Positions 23,701-35,900 of a stretch of DNA of 64,000 bases are shown piece by piece. The stretch is taken from NCBI RefSeq assembly GCF_000143105.1, contig NW_014040560.1, positions 1,240,001 through 1,304,000 on the forward strand, read 5' to 3'. Each line of letters starts with the position of its first letter. The stretch's first letter is position 1. The notes beneath the pieces are model-generated. The model saw only the letters and a program-made list of their open reading frames with translations, was not told the DNA's origin and searched no databases. Both the position numbers and the translations under genes were made by a program. Origin of the DNA: Grosmannia clavigera kw1407. Taxonomy: Eukaryota > Ascomycota > Sordariomycetes > Ophiostomatales > Ophiostomataceae.

Positions 23701-26040
23701 GCTGCCAACTCAAACTTTGCCAGTTTTGGGCAATGAAGGTAGGGAGAAGCAAGAAACCATGCCCGATATTTCCCTCGAGAGAACCGGACCAGCTCACAGT
23801 CGAGTGGCGATGCCAATTTCCTCGCAGAAAGCGGCAGGTAGTAATGTATTTTATCTACTGAACAACACGCATGAGCTGGTTATCTTGCAATCCTCTGCAG
23901 CCTCCTTCCTATTCGATAAGTCTTGCCACCCATCTGGTCGGGATGGCATGCAGACAGCTGCCAGGAAGGAAAAAGTCGGGTCTAAAGAAGAGTATCTTAC
24001 TATGCTGGTAGGAATCTTCTGTTCCCGGCTTATACGGAATACGTAAATTGGATTTGGACGAAACCATGCTCCCTCACCGTATGGCTACTCCCAACTCTGT
24101 AGTGTAAGATACCAGTGTCTTGTTCACAGACAAGCACCAAATACTATCATCGATATCCCCACCCCTATCTGCGCCTGTACTTGTTTTTTCTCGCCAGATT
24201 GCAGCTGGCCTCTTGAAAAAGGACGACAGCAACGGGCCTACTGCAAGTTGAATGCGCAATAAGAAAGGAAAGCTATGAGGGTTTCAAGTAAAATCAAGCA
24301 TGACGTGTCGCCGTACATAGTAAAAGGTCCAGACATGTTGTGGGTAAAGTGACACAGCAGGAGCGCCCAAAGCTGCACATTATGCCAAATAGTAAAACGC
24401 AAGCACCTGTGACGGAATCGAAAAGAGATCACCGAGACATCTCTGGTCCACTGACCACCGTGTTATCCGGATTCCAGAGGCACCATGGCATCCCGTATTT
24501 GGCCCAAGTGCAATTTTACATGTACAACTAGTGTTGCTCCTGTAAGCGAAAGGACGGACAAGCAGCTTTCCAGCGGTGAGGTCTGCATCCGGTCACAGAC
24601 AACGCTTCAGCCCAAAGGATGACAGGGCAGACTCGATCACATGGCGCCAAGGGTCGCATACTTCCTCAGGCACAAAAACGCGGCGGCTACAGCGCAATGT
24701 GCCTTGCCGAGTGAGCAGTGGAGTGTTGGGCATCAGGCGCCGAAGCCGGACAAGCCACTCCGGGTCCCGATTGTCGATCCGGGCGGTGAGAATTCGGAAG
24801 GGGCCAAGTCGCCGTTCCGAGGGCTGTTCTATTCGCAGTGCTAATAATGACAAGCTCCTCGCACGGTGTCTGGTGGTCTCTCTGATGTGTCCACTCTGGA
24901 TCGATGTTGCTGTCATCTTTAGGCGCATTGCACTTTTAGGTGCATCACGAGTGTCAGCGGCCGCGAAGACGGTGTGATGGGGTGGGTTATCGACCGATGG
25001 AGGCTGTTTTGCACAGCACCTCACCGACTCCCTCCAGGCCACACTGGCATACACAGTATGGCACCTGATGGGTGGGCTACAGGTACGTCGCAGAATGCAG
25101 GAACCGGGGGGGCAGTGTGTCTGGCTAGTGCACCGGCATGCCGGATGGACTCCAGAACCACGTCGCTTTTGGACGAACGCGCATAACCCAGATGTTCACC
25201 GCATGTCTGGCCGTGCAGGTCCAAAGAAGAACAGAAGTGGTATTATGGCAGCAGGCCGCCCAAATGTCGGCGATCCCGCAGCCAGGCGGCCAGATAGGGC
25301 GACCGATCAAAGCATGTCCAGAGAGAGCCGCTGCGAACGGCGACCAGGGTAACACGGCAGCCTTCATTGCCCAGCTCGCCAGCTGAACTTGGAGACGGCA
25401 ACGAGCGGTGCTACTCGATTACGTGCATTGCCCCGGGAAATGGAACGATGCCTGGACAGGCCCTTTGGCGAGTAGGGCAAAAACAGAGAGGCTGTTGGTC
25501 TTGCAAATTAGTTTTGATCTTGACAGCATTTCTTTCACCGACTTTACGTCCACCTTCCTTATCAAAGATAATCCACGGGGAAGAGAAAAAAGCACTCCCC
25601 GGCATTCGCCGAGATATGGCGGGCCGCATGGAAAACGATCTCTCACGTTCGTCGCCGCTGTCTGTTGACAAAGAGAGGAAATGGGCTTGCGCTTCGTTCC
25701 ATGGACCCGAAAAGACGGTGAATCCGCCTGCACCTGCGACTATGGCCCTGCCAGTAAGAGGCCCGGTAATGGCGGCCGGGTCGGTCAGCGTAGTTTGATG
25801 GGAACGGGACGTCTCGCTATGCCAAAAGGACACTAGACCGTGGGTCCTTGGGCTCTTTATGCACAAGTGCCCAGCACGTAGCGCAGGGGGGGGAGTGCCT
25901 GACCTGGCTGGCCGGCCAGCTGCAGGCGTTGAAGCCCGCCAAGGAGGAGTCAGACACGTGTTATAGTAAGATATATCCATAAGTTCTCGTACACTAGCAG
26001 GGACCAGGCAGTACGCGCATGGAGCATAGTAAAAGTCCTT

Positions 26041-27417
26041 TACGGAGTACACGGGGCAAGCTTTTCCGTTGGCTGGCCGGCCTGGAAAAGAGAGAGAAAA
26101 AAACCCGTGGCGTACACGTATCCTCGATAGCTGATCCTCTGTCCGTGTCGGCGTTGCGTGCTGCTCACAGATCCAGCACGGGATGCTCCATAGGTGGTTT
26201 ATACCCGTACACATCTCCTGGCGAGAAATCCTCCGCACAAGGATGATTCGCGAAGCCCAGAGCCCGGAACCACGGGGCTGGTCCTGCTATGTGTATCTTA
26301 GTACATAGTACGGAGTACGGAGTAGGGAACGAAAACTCGTTCAGAACGGGGATCGCTCCATACATAGTAAGAACAAGGGCATGCTCGGATGTTCGCCGCA
26401 ATCTCCTTGCAGGCAGGTTCTAGAAGGGAATGAATGGCATTGCAAGGGAGGCGCCAGGGGTAGCGATGTATCTCATTACGGAGTACGGAGTGGTTATACG
26501 TGTTACAAGTACTCCGTACTCGTACTCCGTACGACACACAAGCATTACGAGTATACGAGTAGCTTGCGACCCCTCCGTATATTCGCATCTTGGCTATAGG
26601 GGGGCTGGTGGCACATTCGTTTACGAGGATGGCGACGGCGTCGTTTTTCCTTTTTCCGTCGCCTCTATACCGAACATAGCAAGTGCAGAGATGAGAACCC
26701 CCACGCTCTCGCGGACAGATCAAGGCGCGTTATAAAGATATCAAGGGCTGGATCTGCTCCGTATGTGCAAGGCCGATTCTTATCTATTATACGGAGCTCG
26801 GAGTGTGTGTACTATGTATCTTGGTAGTCTGCTTTAGTCGTAGCTCTCCATGAATGTCGGTGAAATTGGCAGTGCTATGAATGCTGACTCTGAGTATATG
26901 TGGAGTAGCTGTGGAAAAGAAAACAGAGGGCATTCCCCTTTTGACCCCTGCAATCCAAATTTCCGGCTGCAACACATCTCGGCTGTTCCGCGAGTTCAGA
27001 TTCGACTGTTACTACTCCGTATGTAGTTCTCTTTCGTCCTCCTGTCCCGACAAGATGAAAGGCGATAGGGACACTCCCTAGGACGAGTCGACGGGACACA
27101 CTGATGCGTGTGGATCGCCAGAGCTACAAGACTGTTTTTCTTCTTTTCTTTTTTCATGTATTCGTATGATTGAATAATGCACTGGCGCCTCGACAAATTT
27201 GGGCTGTTCAGCTAAGATCAAACTCGTACGGAGTACCTCCATAACTGTGTGCTCTTACGTTGTAGAATGCGAAAACTTCAGCCTGGCATTATGGGTACCT
27301 CTTATCTTCCGGAGAGGCAGACGGGACCCTCGTATGCTACGATGCGTCGTAGAACTTTGCCAGAAGCCTGAGATTTGCGGGTGTCGCACAAGGAGTACGT
27401 GTACTCCGTACTCCGTA
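26041..27417. repeat. cluster of TACGGAGTA 9-mers, direct and inverted
   Basis: Ten exact copies on one strand or the other: 26041, 26309, 26316, 26477, 26510, 26523, 27013, 27227, 27402 and 27409 (first base of each). Two pairs overlap as 7-bp tandem units (26309-26324 and 27402-27417). A degenerate form lies at about 26789. About 0.01 copies would be expected in 1.4 kb of random sequence. Confidence 0.9.
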
Positions 27418-29379
27418 CCTTGCTGTCCGGGTCCCCTGCTTAACTGACTCATGCCCCAAATATATTTTAAGATGGAACAGCCAAACTAGTGCCGTTGCAT
27501 CCCAAAATGAGAGGGAAAAACACTGGCATTTCATTTCTCGGCACCCTAACGCGGCGGAAGCAAGCTCCGGGATGCCTTAGTACAGATCCGGCTCGCCGTT
27601 CCCACAGTGGAGAGACAATTGAAATGACAAGGGCGGCCTGCGCTGTCTGGAAGTATCTCACTTGTACATAGTAGATGCAACCCACGCAGATCTGCAGCTT
27701 CCATAACGGCTGGGTGTATCTGCTGCATAACAGCGCCGCAGCTGTACGACGTATAATTTTGTGCGATTGACACGAGTATTGCTGCTATGCGACGGGAGGG
27801 TGACAACACAGGCCCCCTTTCTCATCTTGTTGGCCAATCGGTCTCGCTGAAGCTCGCACATACGACGTAGGAACACGGCGCACTTTGCGTCCCGCCTTTG
27901 CGGGCACACGCTCTCTCTCGCTACTATGTAATATTACGAGCACTCGTATCGCACATGTTCCTGCGCGAAGTGGGGGATGCTAGGGGATGATGCTGCTTGT
28001 TTCCGCCACTCTGCTGGGCGGTGTCAATCGCACGCAAGCGAACCCAAACAGCGCCCCAACAGCGCCCTCGTTAAATGAGGGGCAACAGCAGCGCGCAACG
28101 GCCCTTGAACCCCTCACCTACGACGTTCCTCAGCCGACACCGCCGGCCAAGTCTCGCTACTGCGGGCTGTTGCTTGCTCGATAGGACGCGACGTGGTGTT
28201 CATCTGCCCATCAGCAGGCCAAAAAACATGGCACGTGAGGCTGTACGGACGACACGAGCGCCCGCCTCGTCGTGCATACGACACGTATCTTCTGTGTCTT
28301 CTCCAAACGGCATGCTGCAGGCGAGACAAGCGGCAACCTTTGAATGGAGCGCGCTCGGCTACTGCAGTGTACCGTGGGGTTTAGCGCAGTTTGGAGCACG
28401 CTGCGCTCCGAAGTAGCGATCGAGGGGATTGGCTGAGAAACCCGCTCCTCGCTGCAGCAGCCTCACTTTCAGGCGGTGGCGGATTGCGCATTCTCTCCTT
28501 CCGCTTTTTTCGTGCGCACGACACCCGTCTCCTTTTTTCTCCTTCTCGCACCTGCTAGGCAGCTGACTTGTTGCGTCACATGCCTCGCGCCTTCCAGTCG
28601 CTTTACGCGAACGAGCTCAAGGCCGACGTCCTGACGTAGCTGGCTGCAATGACAACGCAGTGCGCTCGAGCAGTGGCGCTTTGGCGGTGGCCCGATACGG
28701 ATCTTACGTCTGTCTGCTTTTGCGCCCTAGGGCGAATGCAGAATGCCAATCTTCTTTTGACAGTCCCAGCACCAGACAGAGCTCGCCCTCGCACACAGCA
28801 GAGAGCAGAGTCGGCGGGGGAGGGGAACAAGAACAGCCCGTCCGAAATCTCCCTCCTTGAAAGACCCTGTGATGCCACTCGCTCTTGCCCCGAAGATACC
28901 AAGAACCCCACCACGCCACCCCGGGAAGGACGAGAGAGCGACACAGGCCTGCCGTGTAGCTTGTACCTAGCAGCCCTTGCTGTGACCGCCTGGATAGCCG
29001 GTGCTAGGGGCTACCGCTCGTAGCTTGTACTTCCGGGGCCAATTTAAATCTCCCGGAATTAATGGGTTATTCGAAATAGGGAATATGTGGGCTACTGCTT
29101 CCTGTGCTTGCCCCCCTATTGTTATTCGATCCTCCCAATAGCAGAGCGCACAGTGCCCCACACTGACGGCGATACTCGTAGACTTGCCAAAAACGAACGA
29201 AGTTTCATAGGAGCATTCCTTCCCACCACACCGGCACACCAGCCATCACCGCTGTGCCGGCCGCCAGCAAATACCGCCTCTCCATCGCTACATCCAGTGT
29301 GTGTGGTACCCCTTTTTAGCACATTAAGGCGCCTGCGAGAGCCACATCGACAGCCCCTCAACCTCCAAGGGCTGTCGCG

Positions 29380-29720
29380 CACTGTGCTAAGTCTCTCACA
29401 CCAAGCGCCCCTCCAACCCCCGCCATCTCCTTCGTACGAGCCACTAACTTCCTGGCTGAGAATACCATGTATCCCAAAGAATAACACCCCTCCCGCTAAA
29501 GCGTTGCTCCCCTCCTTCCACTGCTCCATAACCGCAGCACTCTGTTATTCCCTCCCTGCGCGTTCCCGTCTCCCCTCCTTTTCTTCCGCGAAAAATCCCT
29601 CCTCCCTCCTTCACCCCTCTTCCCTCTATTTTTTCTCCTCTTTCCACTCCCACTTTTCACGATCTCATCTTCAACCTACAACTCAACACTCACGCCCTTT
29701 ACGAAAATCTGACCTTGCAG
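29380..29720 (+). promoter_or_regulatory. pyrimidine-rich probable transcription-start or leader region of the C2H2 gene
   Basis: Long C/T-rich runs with few purines on the coding strand, typical of filamentous-fungal transcription-start regions. A branch-plus-acceptor pattern (ctgaccttgcag) at its end suggests an intron in the 5' untranslated region. No TATA box is evident. Confidence 0.35.
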
Positions 29721-30303
29721 AGGCAGGCATCAACCACATTCGGTTCCCCCAACTTCCCACACACAACTCACTGCCGGTCCAGCTTTCCAGCCAGGCCGAC
29801 TTTGCAACTTTTCGAACATTGCTCCGGCCACAGACATCGTCGTCGCCTTTCAGACCCCCTCCCGACCTACGCCATCATTCTCCCCTACCCACCCCCATAT
29901 CGATTCCTCCTATGACCCGGATATCAACACAAATGATCTACAACAATTACCAGAGTCAAAAAGACACCCTTTAAATCCCACGGGAGCGCGTGTGCGAGAG
30001 AGGTGTTGGGGGGCGATTTCAACCATCGTTTCTAAGAGGGACACTTTGTCGGCTTCCAAGGCCTGTCCATCGCCCACTTCTGCTGCTGCTGTTGTTTGTC
30101 GTCGTCGCTCTTCTCATCTCCGTCGCCAACGTCGCCGTCGCCGTCCACCATCAGCGTCGGAGGCTCGTCGAGAAAGAGACACCCAAGAAGACACTAATTA
30201 CTGTGTCGTGTTGGCCTGCTTTCCGCTTGCCAGCAATTGGATAGTAAACTAGACACAAACACTCACGTTCACGACTCCGCAATCGCCAACGGCAGTCGCC
30301 AAA

Positions 30304-32901
30304 ATGCCTGGTGCAAGCGTTGCCGTTATGCCCACTACCGGCTCGCCGGCCCCTGCCACGCGGAAGCCCTCACTCGCACCGGAGAGGAAGTACAAATGCC
30401 AGTTCTGCAACCGAGCATTTAGTAGAAGTGAACATCGCAGCCGCCATGAGCGATCGCGTAAGTAGACCATGAGGAGAGACGGCATTGTCTTTGCTTAGCT
30501 CTCAGATCAGATTGACTGACCGCTTCTTCAGATACCAAGGAGAGGCCGTTTAAGTGCATGAAGTGTCGGAGCACATTTGTGCGCCGCGATCTTCTTCTCC
30601 GCCATGACCGGACCGTTCACGCCAAAGATGGTGGTGTTCCCTTGCACAGTGATGGAAAGCGCCGTGGCGGAGGTGTGACGAAGACGCGCGCCGTCAGCGG
30701 TCCGTCCAAGTCTATCGCCGCCATTGACACGGCTGCGATCGAGCAACTGGAGGCAAGCAGCGAGGGGATCTTTGATGTCGAAACTGCTGCTATGTTGGTG
30801 GCAGATCTGCACCACAAGGCCACGGCGTCTGCTCGTCCCAATGGCAGTTCGTACGAAAGTAGCACTGGCCTTCCCTCCTACTCCCAGAACGGGTCCGCCA
30901 TGATGGAACCAGCTGTCACTTATCCGTCCGGTGCCATTGCTATTCCCCAATGGGACTCGTTTTTGGCACAGTCTGTGGATTCAAAGTCCCACTCCATCGC
31001 CTCGAGTACTTCTGGTGCTTACGATACTCAGCCGCCGTATACCCTCTCCAACGCCAATCAGGCTCTGTCGGCTGCGCTGCCACCCATGGCTGGTCACAAT
31101 ATGAATGGTTTGTGCCCTGTGTCTCATCTTGATTGAGCCCAAGACAATCGACTAACTTTTGTCTTTCTCCAGGGTCTGCCGCATCACCTTCGCCGTACCA
31201 GTCAGACCGCCAGCACAGTCCTGAGCTGCCCCCGGCACCCACCGGCTTTAAGCTGCCCCAGGTTAACAGTGATGACGAGCGCAACATCATCCTGGACAAC
31301 ATTCGGAACGGTGACTCGGAGCATGCCCTTCCAGAAGGCTTTCGTGTGCCTACCCTCGCGGCCATCAACCGTTATCTGTCAACGTACTTCGGTCTGTTCC
31401 ACCACCACCTGCCTTTCCTGCATCCGGCATCCTTCGACCCGTCGAAGACATCGCCTTCGATGTTGTTGGCAGTCTTGTCAATCGGTGCTTTGTATGCCTT
31501 TGATCAAGAACAGGCTTATATCCTACACATTGGATCTAAAGTACTGGTGAACCAGTTTCTGCAGCACAAGGAGAACTTCAGCTCGCGCAAATGCCCGCTT
31601 TGGACCATGCAGAGCTCTCTGCTGAACATGATCTTTTCAAGCTGGAGCGGTGACCCGAAGGGTCTGGAGTGGGCCTGCTCCATCAAGAGCCTGCTCGCAA
31701 ACATGGTTTCTGGCAACCGCTACGAATTGAAGCTTAGACAGGAAGCTCGGGAGGGCCGACCGCCAACAAGGACTGAATGGGTTGAGGACGAGGGCTGCCG
31801 TCGTACCTACTATGCAGTCTACATCTTTTTCGGTCTGTTGACGCTCTCGTACAACCACACTCCCGCCATCAGCTTCAATGAGTTCGAGGATCTCCTGTTG
31901 CCGTCTACGGAGGCTCTATGGAACCTGCAAGTGGCGGACGAGGTCTCATGGCAGGAACAGCTCAAGTCGGCAACCAACGTGACAATTATGGAAGCCCATG
32001 ATAATCTGTTTCAGGGCGAGCCTTTGAAGTACAGCGCCTTTGCTACGCGTGTAATGATCAATGCCCTCTTCCTCGAAGTGTGGTACCACAAGCGCAGTCC
32101 GGAAGCTCTACAGGATGTGGTCACTGAATACAAGCTTCGCCTGGCTCTGGAGACGTGGGAGAAATCCCTCGAGCTCTGCGAGCCTGAAGCTTCATCAGTT
32201 TCATTGAGTGCACCGCACAAAGGGCACCCGCTGACCTTCAATGCGAAGGCCATGTATCGCAATGCGCGTGCACGGCTAGAGGTTGATCTGAAGACAGTGC
32301 AGGAGGCTCTGCGCTACCATGACTCGTACGAAGTGGCGGCTGCAATGTCCAACGCGCGCGACAAGGTCAAGCGCTCGAGCGAAATGTTGAAGGTCATCCA
32401 GGAGTGCTACAACTGCATCGAGACCGCTGTGGTTCAGGGCGTACGCTGGGTTGCCCGGACCTCGCCGACAAACTGGAGCATCGAGCACCCATTGTGCGGC
32501 ATGGATCTCATGATCATTCTCAGCCTCTGGCTCTATCGCCTGGAACATGACGAAGAGCCGGCTACGGATGAGGAGTTGAAGATGTACGATCAGATCCGGC
32601 AACTGTTCGACAAGGACCTCGAAGAGGCGTTTGCTTCGCAACTGAGCTCGATTGTGGCCCGGCTGTGGGGCTCAATGCTTGATGAGGTTGTGGTTTGGGG
32701 GTACGTACTTTTCTCTTTTCGCCGTACTTTTGAGCGAGTGGCTAACATTAGCATTGCAGCATTACACGACTCATGGGCGAGTCGTTCCGACTTCACTCGC
32801 AGGCCCTTGTAGGCTATGTGGATGACATCGAAGCGTCCTCTGGTGTCTCGACACCGTCCATGACGTCACAAGGCGCTGATGAGGATAGCGTGTGCTATTA
32901 G
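30304..32901 (+). CDS. C2H2 zinc-finger transcription factor with fungal-specific TF domain
   Basis: Nuclear DNA-binding regulator; target genes unknown. Exons 30304-30457, 30532-31107, 31173-32700, 32760-32901, giving 799 residues. Two classical C2H2 fingers lie at about residues 31-80: C-x2-C-x12-H-x3-H, then C-x2-C-x12-H-x4-H, separated by the linker HTKERPFKC. The first intron splits the codon for the last His of finger 1, and that residue is restored only by splicing. A Ser/Thr-rich stretch follows, then a fungal_trans-type middle homology region at about 300-600 (YLSTYFGLFHHHLPFLHPASFD). The C-terminus ends SQGADEDSVCY. This finger-plus-fungal_trans layout is common in Pezizomycotina regulators of morphogenesis and metabolism. 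The unusually long upstream region suggests complex control. Confidence 0.93.
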
Positions 32902-35900
32902 ATTTGAACGACCCTGAACGATCTCGCTTTTTGGTGGAACGGTGGAGACAAGAGTGGCTGTTTGGGATATGCTTTATTTTCTTATTGTTTTCCGGTTGGT
33001 CGGCTTCGGCGTGAAGGCAGAAAGAGGGTCACGTGGGAGTACTATTCCTATTTGCTTTTTGTTCGGTGTTTTCTTCTTCTCTTTTCATCGCCTGCTTTCC
33101 TGTCTTGTTTCATTTTGACTACTTTGTCTTTGCTTTCCCTTTTGCGGCTGTCTTTGCCCTCGCTGGGCCATATTGCATTTAGCGCGTCTGCATACATGGT
33201 GGACGGTCACCTGGCAACTAATAGGGGCAGGATTGGGCAACTCGGGTTTCTCTGGATCCCAGAACCGGATGGTCTCTGGGCATTTTTGACGAAGCCTACC
33301 ACTAATATCTGCGAACGAAACTGTTGGCTGGTCCATGAGGAAGATTTTCACAATCTTTGTTTTATTAGCTACGGCATCCCCTACTGGCTATGTTTTAATG
33401 CTGGTGTCGTTTGATGCTCTCTCAGTGGCCAAACACCCCACTTCTCTTCTCTACCTACTTCTTCTCTTCGCTTCTACATCTCCTCCGATATCTTGTTCGA
33501 TATACAGATTGTTTCTCTCTCTCTCGCTCGCTCTATCTTATATCTCCTCAGTATGTGTTCGTTGATCGGTCCATTATGTTAGCTGCGTGTCTTTCATACT
33601 GTTTTGCTTTATTTTCCTTTTCATCGTCTCCCGACGTGTAACTCCCTGCGTATGCATAGCTGAAAGCTTATCGAAGGGAGAGATGACGAAATGACGGCCG
33701 GGGTGTGTGCGAGTGTTACGGGTTCAAAACGAAAAGCGGATGGCGGAAAATGAAAAAAAAAGGCGAGGCAAAGGAAAGCGCCCACCACCGCTCATTGCAG
33801 ATTGGACAATTAGCTGTATGCGTTGCTTGTGTTTGTTTGTTGCGATGCTTATATTGTTTGCTAGTCTTTGGATACCATCTAATTCGTGCGTTGAATAATC
33901 AGAGCCTTTAGCAATCTAACCCTTTATAAAATGTGCGTGATAGTCGGATGCTGGTATATCAGAGAAAAGGAAAAGCCAGAAGTGGCCTGGCGTATGTCCT
34001 GCGATGTTTGTCGTCTTAAGTCCGGAAAGGCCATCCAAGCAGAATCTGATTGCAGAGATGCAATCGCTAGTCCTTCCCTGTGCTGTAATCAGATCGATCT
34101 ACGTCGCTTAGATAGTCAAAAAACTGAAAGGCACATGCCAAAGGTAAGTTTCTAAATCCGTCTTACTGAGTCGCGACTTGTTCCATTAGTTGTGTATTTT
34201 TGTAATATGCCTAGCCTTGAGTCCCCTTTCCCGACGTACCTGCTCTTTGACGGACTTGAAGCATATTCTTTTGGTAGTGCCTAAACTTTGGGTAGACGAG
34301 TTCATAGAGCTCACTAGATCTGACTGGTTCGACCGGCATCTAGTCTGCGTCAGTTGGAAGAAAGTTTACAATGCAAGGATAACGTTACTTGAGTGCGGCA
34401 TTTGCCGAGCATTCGAGCGACGCCATCAGAGCAACCGCCATCTGAACGGCGTCTATGCCAACGTTATACTTTCGCGTTGAGCCCTGTACGGCTGGCTGTT
34501 GTTGGCTAGGCCGTAGGCCAACCAGCATGAAGGCAAGCTTGACCCTAACGGCTTCCTCATAAAAGCAGCGATCAGCTCACACAAATATACCATACTTTAG
34601 CGTTCCTGGACAGTGGTACTAGATGTTCTTATAAAGGTCACGTTCCATCCGATGAGTCCTGATTCCTCCTTATCTTCTCTCAGGCCTACGGACTTGTGCC
34701 CCTCGCCGCTGACAGCAAGAAAGCCACGCTGTCTGAAGGACCTTATCGCGCAATGTGCCAATGTCACAAATGGGCAGTCAGTTTTCCTGTGCCACAGACT
34801 GTTATAAAGAAGAGTGGTGGTAATGTTGATTGTGTCTTATTTGTACATGTTTTAATATGTATATGATAGAATATAAAAACCAACAGATAAATGAATACGC
34901 TTCGAAGATTTAACCGTAGCAGACGGCGTTTTATTGCCAACGATGCTGTAGTAACTATTTTTTACGCATTACAGGTTCAGTTTTGCAAGTTTGAAAATCC
35001 ATCCACTCCCGATCAGCTGCCATCACTTCAGAGCTTACATGGTTATTCACGGAATAAGAAAACGACTGTCCTAAAACTATAAAGATCAGTCGTGTGTCGT
35101 GTAAAATAAAAATACTGAACATAAAGTGAACCGATGAGGCTACTGACAGCAGCAGCACAAACTTACAATGGTAAGGTAGGATATTTAACCTAAAAACCAC
35201 AATCCCCAGACATATTAGAAGCGGTCTCTAAAGAGACAGATCCGTGCTTCTGCCAGCCACAATATTCATTACTTATCGCATCTGCAAGCTCTAAAATAGA
35301 CGTCATAACTCGGGACTTGTATCGCACTTGTATCTAATATCTGCGCTCCGTAAAAGTATCCATATTAATCGAAGACACTGCACCCTGCTGTAAAATACCA
35401 GGAGCATACCTTTAAAGACACGAGCGTACAGTTTTCTGATTGCATGGAAACGAGGCACAGAAAGATCAACGTTGTCATAAGCTCTCCAATTTAGAACTCC
35501 AAAACGTTTTCTTCTTCGTGTCCCAAAAACAAGCTTGAGAGCACAATGAAAAAAAAAAGACCGGTCAGACGTCCATCGGCACCCACCCCAGCAGAGTTCT
35601 CACAAAGGAGAAACCCAAATCTAGGGTATAGCTCATCACCACCCTCTAATACAGTCCTGGACAAGTCCTGAACCGCCACCTTTGCAGGCAGTGCGAGGGT
35701 CAAAAGCAAAGCTTTGTTCGTTTCGCAAACAATGGGCAAGTCGAGGATTTAAGTCATCAACCCGGGTGGGTACTGCTTCTGTTCTAAAGAACAATGTAGA
35801 GGACAAAAACTATAGAAATGATTCTCTGAAGTATTGTCGTCATGAAGAAAAAAAGAGAAAAGAAATCCTAGAATGGGCGGCGGGAGATCCAACCTTATAT

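Larger units (their letters stand above)
20722..30303. other. 9.6-kb gene-free divergent intergenic region (CDC25 / C2H2 regulator)
   Basis: No gene can be supported; ORFs up to 295 codons here lack recognisable domains or splice structure. Contents seen: an A15 run at about 21000-21015; many copies of the 9-mers TACGGAGTA, TACATAGTA and GTATCTTAC between 22.7 and 27.9 kb; and a pyrimidine-rich stretch at about 29380-29700 ending in an intron-like acceptor (ctgaccttgcag, about 29720) upstream of the C2H2 gene. It probably holds the promoter and leader of both flanking regulators and possibly decayed mobile DNA or unannotated non-coding RNA. Confidence 0.5.

Noticed and set aside
24593..25054. 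153-codon minus-strand ORF, superficially protein-like
   Set aside because: No known domain, no convincing start context or introns, and an equally long ORF overlaps it on the other strand.
25411..26238. 275-codon minus-strand ORF in the large intergenic region
   Set aside because: It runs through repeat motif copies, has no recognisable domain, balanced composition or splice partners, and looks like chance openness.
26041..27417. Repeat cluster considered as a CRISPR array or telomeric repeat
   Set aside because: Spacing is irregular, the unit is only 9 bp and occurs in both orientations, and the genome is fungal. It is also unlike TTAGGG telomere repeats.
29087..29974. 295-codon plus-strand ORF upstream of the C2H2 regulator
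   Set aside because: The Ser/Pro/His/Leu-rich translation is what a pyrimidine-rich leader gives in one frame. An acceptor-like site lies inside it, so 5'-UTR sequence is more likely than a gene.
34491..34525. Hairpin considered as a tRNA or terminator-like RNA
   Set aside because: It lacks tRNA arms and conserved tRNA bases, and rho-independent terminators do not apply to a fungal nuclear genome. Listed only as an inverted repeat.
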